The position numbers and the translations under genes were made by a program. Below the pieces are notes generated by a model. It made no database searches. It was given only the letters and a program-made list of their open reading frames with translations, and had not been told where the DNA came from. From positions 186,001 to 250,000 of the forward strand of contig NZ_JAAAPO010000003.1 of NCBI RefSeq assembly GCF_009909235.1: a stretch of 64,000 bases of DNA, read 5' to 3'. Origin of the DNA: Novosphingobium ovatum. Lineage in GTDB: Bacteria > Pseudomonadota > Alphaproteobacteria > Sphingomonadales > Sphingomonadaceae. This document shows, piece by piece, positions 25,342-33,141 of this stretch (positions within the stretch are counted from its first letter, which is position 1; each line of letters begins with the position of its first letter).

Positions 25342-25559
25342 GGGTGTTCCTGTGTGTGCAGCGGGGGCATAGGGTATCAATTGAACGATGTCTAATAAAT
25401 CAATTGAACGGTGTATATTTGTGTGGCAATTCGTGTGCAGTCGCTGATTCGATCGTGCCGCTGGGAAGTGTGAACCGCTCAGCGGCGCGGCGACGGCGAA
25501 ATATTAACGCTGATACGTGCATCTACTGATCCAATTCTGCGACAAAGGAACGCCCCATC
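25342..25559. promoter_or_regulatory. Divergent promoter region with a 16-bp direct repeat, candidate TetR operator
   Basis: ATCAATTGAACGATGT (25376-25391) and ATCAATTGAACGGTGT (25399-25414) differ at one base and are 23 bp apart. A leftward promoter candidate is TAGACA (25393-25388) with TATGCC (25371-25366), 16 bp spacing, with the first repeat in the spacer. For the rightward gene a TATATT box (25414-25419) abuts the second repeat. The remaining ~140 bp up to the ATG show nothing clear apart from the AAAGGA ribosome-binding site. Confidence 0.6.
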
Positions 25560-28500
25560 ATGGCCGCTGTTGATCTGTCCCTGTTGGCCAAACGCCGCTT
25601 TGCCCCGGTGTTTGTTGTGCAGTTTTTGGGGGCGTTCAACGATAACCTGTTGAAATTCGCCATGTTGTTTCTGGCGAATTTCGGTCTGTACGCAGCCCAG
25701 CCGGACAAGGCGAAAATGCTGGCGGCAATCGCCACGGGGTTGTTCATCCTGCCCTATTTCCTGTTTTCGGCGCTGGCGGGGCAGATCGCCGATGCGTGGG
25801 ACAAGGCGCGGCTGATCCGCTGGATCAAGGCGGCCGAGGTGGCGATCATGGGGATCGCGCTGGCCGGGTTCTGGGCGCAGTCGGTGCCGGTGCTGCTGGC
25901 CAGCCTGTTTGCCATGGGGCTGCATTCGACGCTGTTCGGGCCGGTGAAATACGCCATCCTGCCACAGCATTTGCGCGGCGATGAAATCATGGGCGGCACC
26001 GGCCTGATCGAGGGGGGCACGTTTCTGGCCATTCTGGGCGGGCAATTGCTGGCCGGTGTGATCCCGCCGCAAACGGCCGGGCTGGTGCTGACCGGGCTGG
26101 CGGTGCTGGGGCTGATCGCGGCATGGGGCGTGCCCGCCGCGCCGCCCGCCGCATCCGCGCCAATTGACTGGCACATCTGGCGCGGCACCCGCACCATCCT
26201 GCACAGCGCGCGGCAGACGCGCGGCGTGTGGTTGGCCATTTTGGGGACCAGCTGGTTCTTTGCCGTGGGGGCGGTGCTGGTTTCCGAATTCGCGCCGCTG
26301 GTTTCGGGCACACTGGCCGCGCGCCAAGAGATCGCCACGCTGTTCCTGATCATCTTTTCGCTGGCCGTGGCGGCCGGCGCGATGGCGGTCAACGCCCTGC
26401 AACGCGGCGAGGTCTCGGCGCGCTATATCCCCGCCTCGGCGTTGGGGCTGGCGCTGGGGTTGATCGCCCTGTGGTGGGTGACGCGCGGCTTTGCCGTGCA
26501 GGTGGCGGGCGCATCGATCGCGCAATTCATGGCAACGCCGGGCGCATGGGGCATTCTGGCCGCGCTGGGGCTGATCGCCTTTGCCGGGGGGATGTTCATC
26601 GTGCCCCTCTATGCCATCATTCAGGTCCACAGCCCCGAAGGCGAATGTTCGCGCATCATCGCGGCCAACAACATCGTCAATGCCGCGCTGACGGTGGTGG
26701 CGGTGCTGGTGGTGACGGGCTTGCTGGCGGCGGGGATGGATGTGCCCGACCTGATCGGCGTGCTGGGCGTGGCGACGCTGGGCGTGGCGCTTGTCAGCAT
26801 CTGGCTGTTGCCTGAAACGCTGTTCAAGGACGTGATCCGCCTGACCCTGCGCGCGCTCTATCGCGTCGAGGTTACAGGCATCGAGCATATGCCCCGCGCG
26901 GGTGAACCGGCGGTGGTGGTGGTCAATCACCTCTCGTTTCTGGATGGGCTGTTGCTGGGCGCGTTTTTGCCCGGCAAGCCGACCTTTGCCATCCATACCG
27001 CGATCGCGCGGGCGTGGTGGATCCAGCCTTTGCTGAAATTGTTCAAGGCGTTCCCGGTCGATCCCACCAACCCCATGGCCGCCAAGGCGATGGTCAAGAC
27101 CGTGCGCGAGGGCAATGCTCTGGTGATCTTTCCCGAAGGCCGCATCACTGTCACCGGCGCGCTGATGAAGGTGTTTGACGGCCCCGGCATGGTGGCTGAC
27201 AAGGCCGATGCGCCGATCATTCCGATCCGGCTGGACGGGCCGCAATACACGCCGTTTTCGCGCCTGCGGGGCAAGGTCCGCCTGCGCTGGTTCCCCAAGA
27301 TCACCATCACCGTCCTGCCCCCGCGCCAGTTCCGCGTCGAGGGCGAGATGAGCGCGCGCGCCCGCCGCGCCATCGCCGGCCGCCGCCTGTATGATGAAAT
27401 GAGCGGCATGATCTTTGCCACCTCGGCCACGGACAGCACGCTGTTTGCCGCATTGGCGCAGGCGCGCGCCATCCACGGCGGCAAGGCCCGCGTGCTGGAG
27501 GACATCAAGCGCGAGCCTTTGTCCTATGACCGCCTGTTGGTGGGCACGCAATTGCTGGGCAAACGGCTGGCGGCGCAGACCGCCCCCGGAGAGGTCGTGG
27601 GCCTGTTGCTGCCCAATATCAACGGCGCGGTGGTGGCGTTCTTTGCGTTGCAGGCAAAGGGCCGCGTGCCCGCGATGCTGAATTTCACCGTTGGGCTGGC
27701 CAATATGCGTTCGGCCTGTGCCACGGCGCGGATCGGCACGATTGTCACCGCCCGCGCCTTTGTCGATCAGGCCAAATTGGGCGACACCATCGCCGCACTG
27801 GCCGATGACGGGCTGACCATCACCTATCTGGAGGATCTGGCCGCCACCATCGGCAAGGGTGAAAAGCTGTGGGCGCTGGCCACCGTGGGCCGCGCCGCCG
27901 CGCGGCATGCGGCATTGGCCATCAGCCCCGACGCGCCCGCCGTGGTGCTGTTCACCAGCGGGTCCGAGGGCGTGCCCAAGGGCGTGGTGCTGACCCACCG
28001 CAACCTGTTGTCCAATCTGGCGCAACTGGGCGCGCGGATCGATTTCAATGCGTCAGATGTGGTGCTTAACGCGCTGCCGGTGTTCCACTCGTTCGGGCTG
28101 ACGGGGGGCACATTGCTGCCGCTGCTCAACGGCATCCGCACGGTGATGTATCCCAGCCCGTTGCATTACCGCATCGTCCCGGCACTGGCCTATGACTGCA
28201 ACGCGACGATCCTGTTTGGCACTGACACGTTCCTGTCAGGCTATGCCCGGATGGCGCATGGCTATGACTTCTACAGCCTGCGTTATATCTTTGCCGGCGC
28301 GGAAAAGGTGCGGGCCGAAACGCGCCTGACCTATGCCGACAAATTCGGCCTGCGCATCATGGAAGGCTATGGCGCGACCGAATGCGCGCCGGTGATCGCG
28401 GTCAACACGCCGATGCATTTCCAGGCGGGCACCGTGGGCCGCCTGTTGCCGGGGATCGAGGCCAAACTGGAACCCGTTCCCGGCATCACAGAGGGCGCGC

Positions 28501-28994
28501 GGCTGTATGTGCGCGGGCCCAATGTCATGGCGGGCTATTTGCTGGCCAGCGATCCGGGCGTGTTGCAGCCCCCGGCCGATGGCTGGCACGACACCGGCGA
28601 CATTGTCGCGCTGGACGATGCCGGGTTCATCAGCATCAAGGGCCGCGCCAAACGCTTTGCCAAGATCGGCGGCGAGATGGTCAGCCTGCCCGCCGTCGAG
28701 AGCTATGCCAGCCAGTGCTGGCCCGGCCATGCCCATGCGATCGTCACCCGCCCAGACCCGAAAAAGGGCGAGGCGCTGGTGCTGTTCACCACCTTTCCGG
28801 CGGCCGAGCCCAAGGCGCTGTTGCAATGGGGCCGGGCGCATGGCGCGACCGAGCTTATGATCCCGCGCGACATCCGCGTGCTGGGCGAATTGCCGGTGCT
28901 GGGCACGGGCAAGGTGGATTATGTGACGCTGTCCCAGATGGCCAGCGCCGCGCCCTCCACCCCTGCGGATGAAACCGAGGAAGAGGCCGCCTAA
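25560..28994 (+). CDS. Three-domain fusion: MFS lysophospholipid carrier (LplT-like) + PlsC acyltransferase + acyl-ACP/CoA synthetase (Aas-like)
   Basis: 1144 residues. Residues ~1-420 are a 12-TM MFS domain starting 'FAPVFVVQFLGAFNDNLLKFAMLF', LplT-like. The PlsC domain follows, with 'VVVNHLSFLDGLLLG' (HX4D, about 456-461) and 'FPEGRITVTG' (about 523). Residues ~640-1130 are an AMP-forming ligase: 'VVLFTSGSEGVPKGVVLTHRNLL' (P-loop, about 797), 'EGYGATECAPVIAVN', 'GWHDTGDIVALDDAGFISIKGR' and the A10 Lys region 'LPVLGTGKVDYVTL'. In E. coli LplT flips lyso-PE inward and the separate Aas protein re-acylates it; here all three activities are in one chain. Role: membrane phospholipid turnover/repair. 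AAAGGA precedes the ATG. Its stop overlaps the next gene's stop by four bases. Confidence 0.93.
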   Translation: MAAVDLSLLAKRRFAPVFVVQFLGAFNDNLLKFAMLFLANFGLYAAQPDKAKMLAAIATGLFILPYFLFSALAGQIADAWDKARLIRWIKAAEVAIMGIALAGFWAQSVPVLLASLFAMGLHSTLFGPVKYAILPQHLRGDEIMGGTGLIEGGTFLAILGGQLLAGVIPPQTAGLVLTGLAVLGLIAAWGVPAAPPAASAPIDWHIWRGTRTILHSARQTRGVWLAILGTSWFFAVGAVLVSEFAPLVSGTLAARQEIATLFLIIFSLAVAAGAMAVNALQRGEVSARYIPASALGLALGLIALWWVTRGFAVQVAGASIAQFMATPGAWGILAALGLIAFAGGMFIVPLYAIIQVHSPEGECSRIIAANNIVNAALTVVAVLVVTGLLAAGMDVPDLIGVLGVATLGVALVSIWLLPETLFKDVIRLTLRALYRVEVTGIEHMPRAGEPAVVVVNHLSFLDGLLLGAFLPGKPTFAIHTAIARAWWIQPLLKLFKAFPVDPTNPMAAKAMVKTVREGNALVIFPEGRITVTGALMKVFDGPGMVADKADAPIIPIRLDGPQYTPFSRLRGKVRLRWFPKITITVLPPRQFRVEGEMSARARRAIAGRRLYDEMSGMIFATSATDSTLFAALAQARAIHGGKARVLEDIKREPLSYDRLLVGTQLLGKRLAAQTAPGEVVGLLLPNINGAVVAFFALQAKGRVPAMLNFTVGLANMRSACATARIGTIVTARAFVDQAKLGDTIAALADDGLTITYLEDLAATIGKGEKLWALATVGRAAARHAALAISPDAPAVVLFTSGSEGVPKGVVLTHRNLLSNLAQLGARIDFNASDVVLNALPVFHSFGLTGGTLLPLLNGIRTVMYPSPLHYRIVPALAYDCNATILFGTDTFLSGYARMAHGYDFYSLRYIFAGAEKVRAETRLTYADKFGLRIMEGYGATECAPVIAVNTPMHFQAGTVGRLLPGIEAKLEPVPGITEGARLYVRGPNVMAGYLLASDPGVLQPPADGWHDTGDIVALDDAGFISIKGRAKRFAKIGGEMVSLPAVESYASQCWPGHAHAIVTRPDPKKGEALVLFTTFPAAEPKALLQWGRAHGATELMIPRDIRVLGELPVLGTGKVDYVTLSQMASAAPSTPADETEEEAA

Positions 28995-30163
28995 CGCCGC
29001 ATCAACAGCGTGCTGACCCCCTGTCGCAGGCGCGGCAGGCGGGCCGCCGCGCGCAGGGCCGCATGGCGCGCCATCCGCGCGGCGGGATGCGTGGCGGTGT
29101 ACAGCCCGACCAGCATATTGGTGCCGACATACAACGGGCGGGCGGCAATACGGTGCCCGGCCTCGTACCGGCGCAGCAACAGGTTGCCCGCGATATCGCG
29201 CCCCTGCGCGGCGGCATCGGCCACCAGCCCGGCCAGACGGTCCGCGCTGGCCAGCCCCAGATTGAACCCATGCGCCGTTACCGGGTGCATCCCCACCGCC
29301 GCATCGCCAATCAGCGCCGCCCGCCGCGCGGCAAAATGGTGCGCCCATGTGGTGGCCAGCGGATAGGCATGGGGACTGCCCACGGCCTCCATTTCGCCCA
29401 GCCGCGCGTCATAGCGCCGCGTCAGTTCCGCCGACAACTCGGCCAAGGGCAGGGCGGCGATGCGGTTGATCTGATCGGACGGCAGCGTCAGCACCGCCGA
29501 TGACATCCGCCCGTTCAGTGGCAGCATGGCATATGTCTGGGCATAGTCGAACCATTCGGTGGCGATGCCATGGTGATCGCCCTGATGGCGCACGCGGCAC
29601 ACCAGCATGGATTTGCCCAGCCGGTTGATGTCCGCCCCGATCCCCAGCCAGTCGCGCACCGCCGAAAAGCGCGAGTCCGCCGCCACCAGCAGCCGCCCGG
29701 TCAGCCGCCGCCCATCGACCAAATCCACCCACACACCATCGGCGTCGGTGCCGCCGCCCACCACCGTGGCATTGTCAAACAGGGTCAGCCCGTCCTGCCC
29801 CGCCACCACCTGATACAGCGCGCGGCGGATGGCGTGGTTGGGCACCAGATTGCCCAGCCGGTCATGCGCGCTGCCGGTCGGATCAAACGACAACGCAAAG
29901 GGCGAGGCGCCGTTCAGCACCTGCGCCTGAACCAGCGGGGCGATGTCGTCAGCGGTAATGCGGTCCCACGCGCCCATCGCCGCCAGCGTCTCGGCCGAGC
30001 GCAGCGTCAGGGCGATCTCGCGCCCGTCAAACGGCGGATCGGCCAGCGTGGCGGCGCTGCTGCGCTCGATCAGGGCAATGCGCAGGCCGCTGCCCGCCAG
30101 CCCCCGGACAAAAGCCAGACCCGCCGGGCCCGCACCCACCACCACTATGTCAAACGCGCTCAT
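28991..30163 (-). CDS. FAD-dependent ubiquinone-biosynthesis hydroxylase (UbiH/COQ6 family, probably UbiM)
   Basis: 390 residues. FAD site 'DIVVVGAGPAGLAFVRGLAGSGLRIALIER' at the N-terminus, 'DGRLLVAADSRFSAVRDWLGI'-type DG motif in the middle, and 'RAALIGDAAVGMHPVTAHGFNLGLASADRLAGLV' (GD and 'NLG' motif) at about 280. These are UbiH/UbiF/UbiI/UbiL/UbiM hallmarks. The 'FDGREIALTLRSAETLAAMGAWDRI' and 'VLNGASPFALSFDP' segments resemble UbiM, a hydroxylase group known in Neisseria and several alphaproteobacteria that can act at more than one ring position; that sub-assignment is from memory of the family and is moderate. Convergent, 4-bp stop overlap with the acyltransferase. Confidence 0.85.
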   Translation of the reverse strand: MSAFDIVVVGAGPAGLAFVRGLAGSGLRIALIERSSAATLADPPFDGREIALTLRSAETLAAMGAWDRITADDIAPLVQAQVLNGASPFALSFDPTGSAHDRLGNLVPNHAIRRALYQVVAGQDGLTLFDNATVVGGGTDADGVWVDLVDGRRLTGRLLVAADSRFSAVRDWLGIGADINRLGKSMLVCRVRHQGDHHGIATEWFDYAQTYAMLPLNGRMSSAVLTLPSDQINRIAALPLAELSAELTRRYDARLGEMEAVGSPHAYPLATTWAHHFAARRAALIGDAAVGMHPVTAHGFNLGLASADRLAGLVADAAAQGRDIAGNLLLRRYEAGHRIAARPLYVGTNMLVGLYTATHPAARMARHAALRAAARLPRLRQGVSTLLMRR

Positions 30164-30268
30164 CGCCCTGCCTGCCTGTTGCCGCCATGGCGCGGACAGT
30201 GGCAGGGCTGGGCGGATGGTTAAATGACCCCGGTCAAACCCGGCGTTCCCCCGTTATCCTGGCGCCCG

Positions 30269-31912
30269 TTACCCCAGCGCGCGGAAGCGATAGTGGCTGA
30301 ACCGCACCGTGCCCTTGGCCGCGGCGAACAGGCCGGGGCGCAATTGCGACAGGTCGTCCACCGTGTTTGCCTGAAAACCGCTGACTTCGCTGCGGATGCC
30401 GTGGCGGGTCCATGCCTGCCCATCGGTGCTGTAATAGAACGTGACGATGTGACGGTCATTGACGATCTTCAGCCACAGGCGGCGGGTGGCGGGCGCCGGT
30501 TCCCCCCAAAAGCTGACGTGACCACCGCGATAGGTGACCATGCGTTGCCCGTTGATCCCCATGCCCAGAAACAGCCGGTCGTTATAGAACAGCAACAGCC
30601 CGCCCTCGGCGCCCTCGTCCACGTCCACCTCGACGCTGATTTCATAGGCGTGGTCGCCCACCGTCTGCGTCAGGGGCGAGCAATCGGCAGGCCCGGTGCC
30701 CTTGGCCGCCATTTCCAGCACGCCGCCGCCCACCTTTGCCCGCGTGACTTCGCCCGGGGCCGCGCCATAGAACGTCCAGCGTGTGCCGAACGCGGGTGTG
30801 GTGAAATCGTCCGAGCGGGTGAAGGGCACTGGCACGCCAGCCTTGCCGCTGGGCATCGGCAGCGCGATCCCCAGATCGCCGCCCAGCGCGCGCGGCCAGC
30901 CATCAGCCCCCCACGTCATCGGCTCCAGCAAGGTCTGGCGGCCCAGCGAGCGATAGCCGTTCTCATAGCCGTGATAGACCATGTACCAATGGTCGCCGCC
31001 CTTTGGCCCAGGCACCATGGTGGCATGGCCGCGCGACCACCATGCCTCGGCGTCGGACCGGGTGCGGACGATCGGGTTGTGCGGGCAGTTCTCCCAAGGC
31101 CCCTTGATCGAGGCGGCGCGCGCGACGATCACCATATGGCTGGTGGCAGGGCCGGCCGTGCCGCCCACGGCTGAAACCAGATAGAACCACTTGCCCCGGC
31201 GGAACAGCTTGGGCCCCTCCAGCGAATAGCCCTCGGTTACCCAAGTGTCGGGGTAGTGCCATCCATCATAGGCCTTTTCCACCGGGCCAGTGGTGGACAG
31301 GCCATCGTCCGACAATTGCACCCGGTTGATGCCTGACAGGAACAGGTAACGCTTGCCATCCTCGCCCACCACATGGCCCGGATCGATCAGCCCGCCGATC
31401 TTCAGGTCGACAGGCTCGCTCCACGGGCCGGCCATGCTGTCGGCGTGGATGACATAGATGTTGGCGAAACTGGCCAGTCCGGTCGACCATGGGGCCTTCA
31501 TGAAGGGGATATAGATGTAATAGCGGCCGTTATGCTTGGCGATGTCGACGGCAAACACCGTGCCCAGCGGCTTTGCCAGCGCCGACCCGATGGGGCGCCA
31601 GTTCACCAGATCGCGCGAATGCCAGATGATCAACCCCGGCGAGGCGTCAAAGCTGGAATGGGTCATGTAATAATCCTCGCCATCCTTGAGGATCGCGGGA
31701 TCGGCATAATCACCCGGCATAACGGGATTGCGATACCAGCCATTGCCCAGATCGGCGCGGCGTTCGCCCTCTGGCCCGGTGGCGTGTGTGGCGCTGGGGG
31801 CATTGGGCGCGCGGCGGGCGGGTGCGGCCATGGCGATCGGCGCATGGCTCGTCAGCGCGGCCCCCATCGTGCCCGACATCAGCGTGGTCAGGGCGTTGCG
31901 GCGAGTGGTCAT
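30269..31912 (-). CDS. Secreted glycoside hydrolase family 43 (beta-xylosidase/arabinofuranosidase type)
   Basis: 547 residues with an N-terminal export signal 'MTTRRNALTTLMSGTMGAALTSHAPIAMAA' (twin Arg, possibly Tat). The five-bladed propeller begins 'NPVMPGDYADPAILKDGEDYYM' with the catalytic base Asp. 'GLIDPGHVVGEDGKRYLF' holds the second Asp and 'SLEGPKLFRRGKWFYL' the acid Glu. Residues ~365-547 form a C-terminal beta-sandwich ('FTRSDDFTTPAFGTRWTFYG', 'SPLTQTVGDHAYEISVEVDVD', 'VTFYYSTDGQAWTRHG'), the usual xylosidase-like GH43 accessory domain. It probably trims xylo- or arabino-oligosaccharides in the periplasm. A LacI-type palindrome lies 34 bp upstream of the start. GGGGAGG precedes the ATG. 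Confidence 0.92.
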   Translation of the reverse strand: MTTRRNALTTLMSGTMGAALTSHAPIAMAAPARRAPNAPSATHATGPEGERRADLGNGWYRNPVMPGDYADPAILKDGEDYYMTHSSFDASPGLIIWHSRDLVNWRPIGSALAKPLGTVFAVDIAKHNGRYYIYIPFMKAPWSTGLASFANIYVIHADSMAGPWSEPVDLKIGGLIDPGHVVGEDGKRYLFLSGINRVQLSDDGLSTTGPVEKAYDGWHYPDTWVTEGYSLEGPKLFRRGKWFYLVSAVGGTAGPATSHMVIVARAASIKGPWENCPHNPIVRTRSDAEAWWSRGHATMVPGPKGGDHWYMVYHGYENGYRSLGRQTLLEPMTWGADGWPRALGGDLGIALPMPSGKAGVPVPFTRSDDFTTPAFGTRWTFYGAAPGEVTRAKVGGGVLEMAAKGTGPADCSPLTQTVGDHAYEISVEVDVDEGAEGGLLLFYNDRLFLGMGINGQRMVTYRGGHVSFWGEPAPATRRLWLKIVNDRHIVTFYYSTDGQAWTRHGIRSEVSGFQANTVDDLSQLRPGLFAAAKGTVRFSHYRFRALG

Positions 31913-31944
31913 GTGTATCCTCCCCTTGGCGCCCGCTAGATGGC

Positions 31945-31956
31945 GTTAGCGCTATC
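31945..31956. promoter_or_regulatory. LacI-type operator upstream of the GH43 gene
   Basis: GTTAGCGCTATC, with an 8-bp perfect core TAGCGCTA (31947-31954) and central CG. Its reverse reads TGATAGCGCTAACG over 14 bp, close to the TGnTAnCGnTAnCA pattern of LacI-family operators, including the Caulobacter xylose operator. It sits 33-44 bp before the GH43 ATG. Confidence 0.55.
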
Positions 31957-32042
31957 ATGGCGGTGGTTCTATACTTGCCCCCGCGCGCTGGCAAGGCGTC
32001 AGCACGCAGGGCGAGGGGGTGTCAGGCGGTCAGGTGGTGTGT

Positions 32043-33038
32043 TCAGCCTTTTTGCGCGGCCTGTTTGGCGGCGTTGCGGGCGCGGGCATCGGCCACCTTG
32101 GCGGCGCGGGCGGCGGCCTGCGCCTGATGCAATTGCTGGGCATGGCGCGCGCGCGCGGTGGCGTGTTGTTCGGGCGTGCGCTCGTCATGGCAGGCGGGGC
32201 AACACACGCCTTCCTCATACAGCGGGTCGGCCTTGTGCGCGGCGCCCACCGGGCGGCCACAGCCCGCGCAGGCGGTGTAATCGCCCGGCACCAGGCCATG
32301 CCCCACCGTCACCCGGTGATCAAAGACATAGCATTCGCCCTGCCACAGGCTGTCTTCGGGCGCGATCTCTTCCAGATATTTCAGGATGCCGCCCTTCAGG
32401 TGATAGACCTCCTCGATCCCTTCGGCCTTGAGGAAAGCGGTGGATTTTTCGCAACGGATGCCGCCGGTGCAGAACATCGCCACACGGGGCGGGGTGCCCG
32501 TCCCCAGCAGGTCGTCACGTTGTGCCCGGAACCATTCGGGAAATTCGCGGAACGAGCGCGTGCGTGGATCAATCGCCCCGGCAAAGGTGCCCACGGCCAC
32601 CTCGTAATCATTGCGGGTGTCGATCAGGATCGTGCCCGGATCGGCAATCAGCGCGTTCCAGTCCTGCGGCGCGACATAGGTGCCCACATCGCGCAAAGGG
32701 TCTAGATCGGGCTGGCCCATGGTGACGATCTCCTGCTTCAACCGCACCTTCATCCGGTCAAACGGCATGGCTGGGGCGGTGGAGAATTTGACATCCACCC
32801 CGCCGCAGCCCGGCAGCGCGCGGATATGCGCCAGCATCGCGTCCAGCCCTTCGCGCAGGCCCGCGATGGTGCCGTTGATCCCTTCAGCCGCCAGCAACAG
32901 GCTGCCGCGAATGCCGTTGTCCTGCGCCAGCGTCATCAGCGGCGCGCGCAGATCGCGGTGGTCCAGCCCATGTTCGGCAAAGCGGGCAAACTGATATAGC
33001 GCGGCGACGCTGACGGTGGTGTCGGTGGTCTGGGTCAT
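32043..33038 (-). CDS. trhO: tRNA uridine(34) hydroxylase TrhO (rhodanese-like)
   Basis: 331 residues from the Met at 33038 ([20 protein letters not shown]). '[16 protein letters not shown]' is the N-terminal acylphosphatase-like domain signature of TrhO/YceA. The rhodanese domain has '[33 protein letters not shown]' and the catalytic Cys in '[20 protein letters not shown]'. Two CxxC pairs ('CAGCGRPVG', 'VCCPACHDE') near residue 270 form a zinc-like site common in the long form. The last 40 residues are Ala/Gln/Arg-rich. TrhO makes 5-hydroxyuridine at tRNA position 34 in an oxygen-dependent way. Confidence 0.92.
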   Translation of the reverse strand: MTQTTDTTVSVAALYQFARFAEHGLDHRDLRAPLMTLAQDNGIRGSLLLAAEGINGTIAGLREGLDAMLAHIRALPGCGGVDVKFSTAPAMPFDRMKVRLKQEIVTMGQPDLDPLRDVGTYVAPQDWNALIADPGTILIDTRNDYEVAVGTFAGAIDPRTRSFREFPEWFRAQRDDLLGTGTPPRVAMFCTGGIRCEKSTAFLKAEGIEEVYHLKGGILKYLEEIAPEDSLWQGECYVFDHRVTVGHGLVPGDYTACAGCGRPVGAAHKADPLYEEGVCCPACHDERTPEQHATARARHAQQLHQAQAAARAAKVADARARNAAKQAAQKG

Positions 33039-33141
33039 GGGGCGGGCCCATAGCGGCAAATGGGGCCGGGCAAAAGCGGGCGCATTGTCCCTGTGGCCAT
33101 TGGCTCTGGCCCATGGGGCCAACCCCTGCTAGGCGGCGGCC

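Noticed and set aside
25479..28025. 848-codon open frame on the minus strand
   Set aside because: It is the antisense shadow of the three-domain acyltransferase; composition is His/Gln/Arg-rich as expected from reversed GC-rich codons, with no domain or ribosome-binding site.
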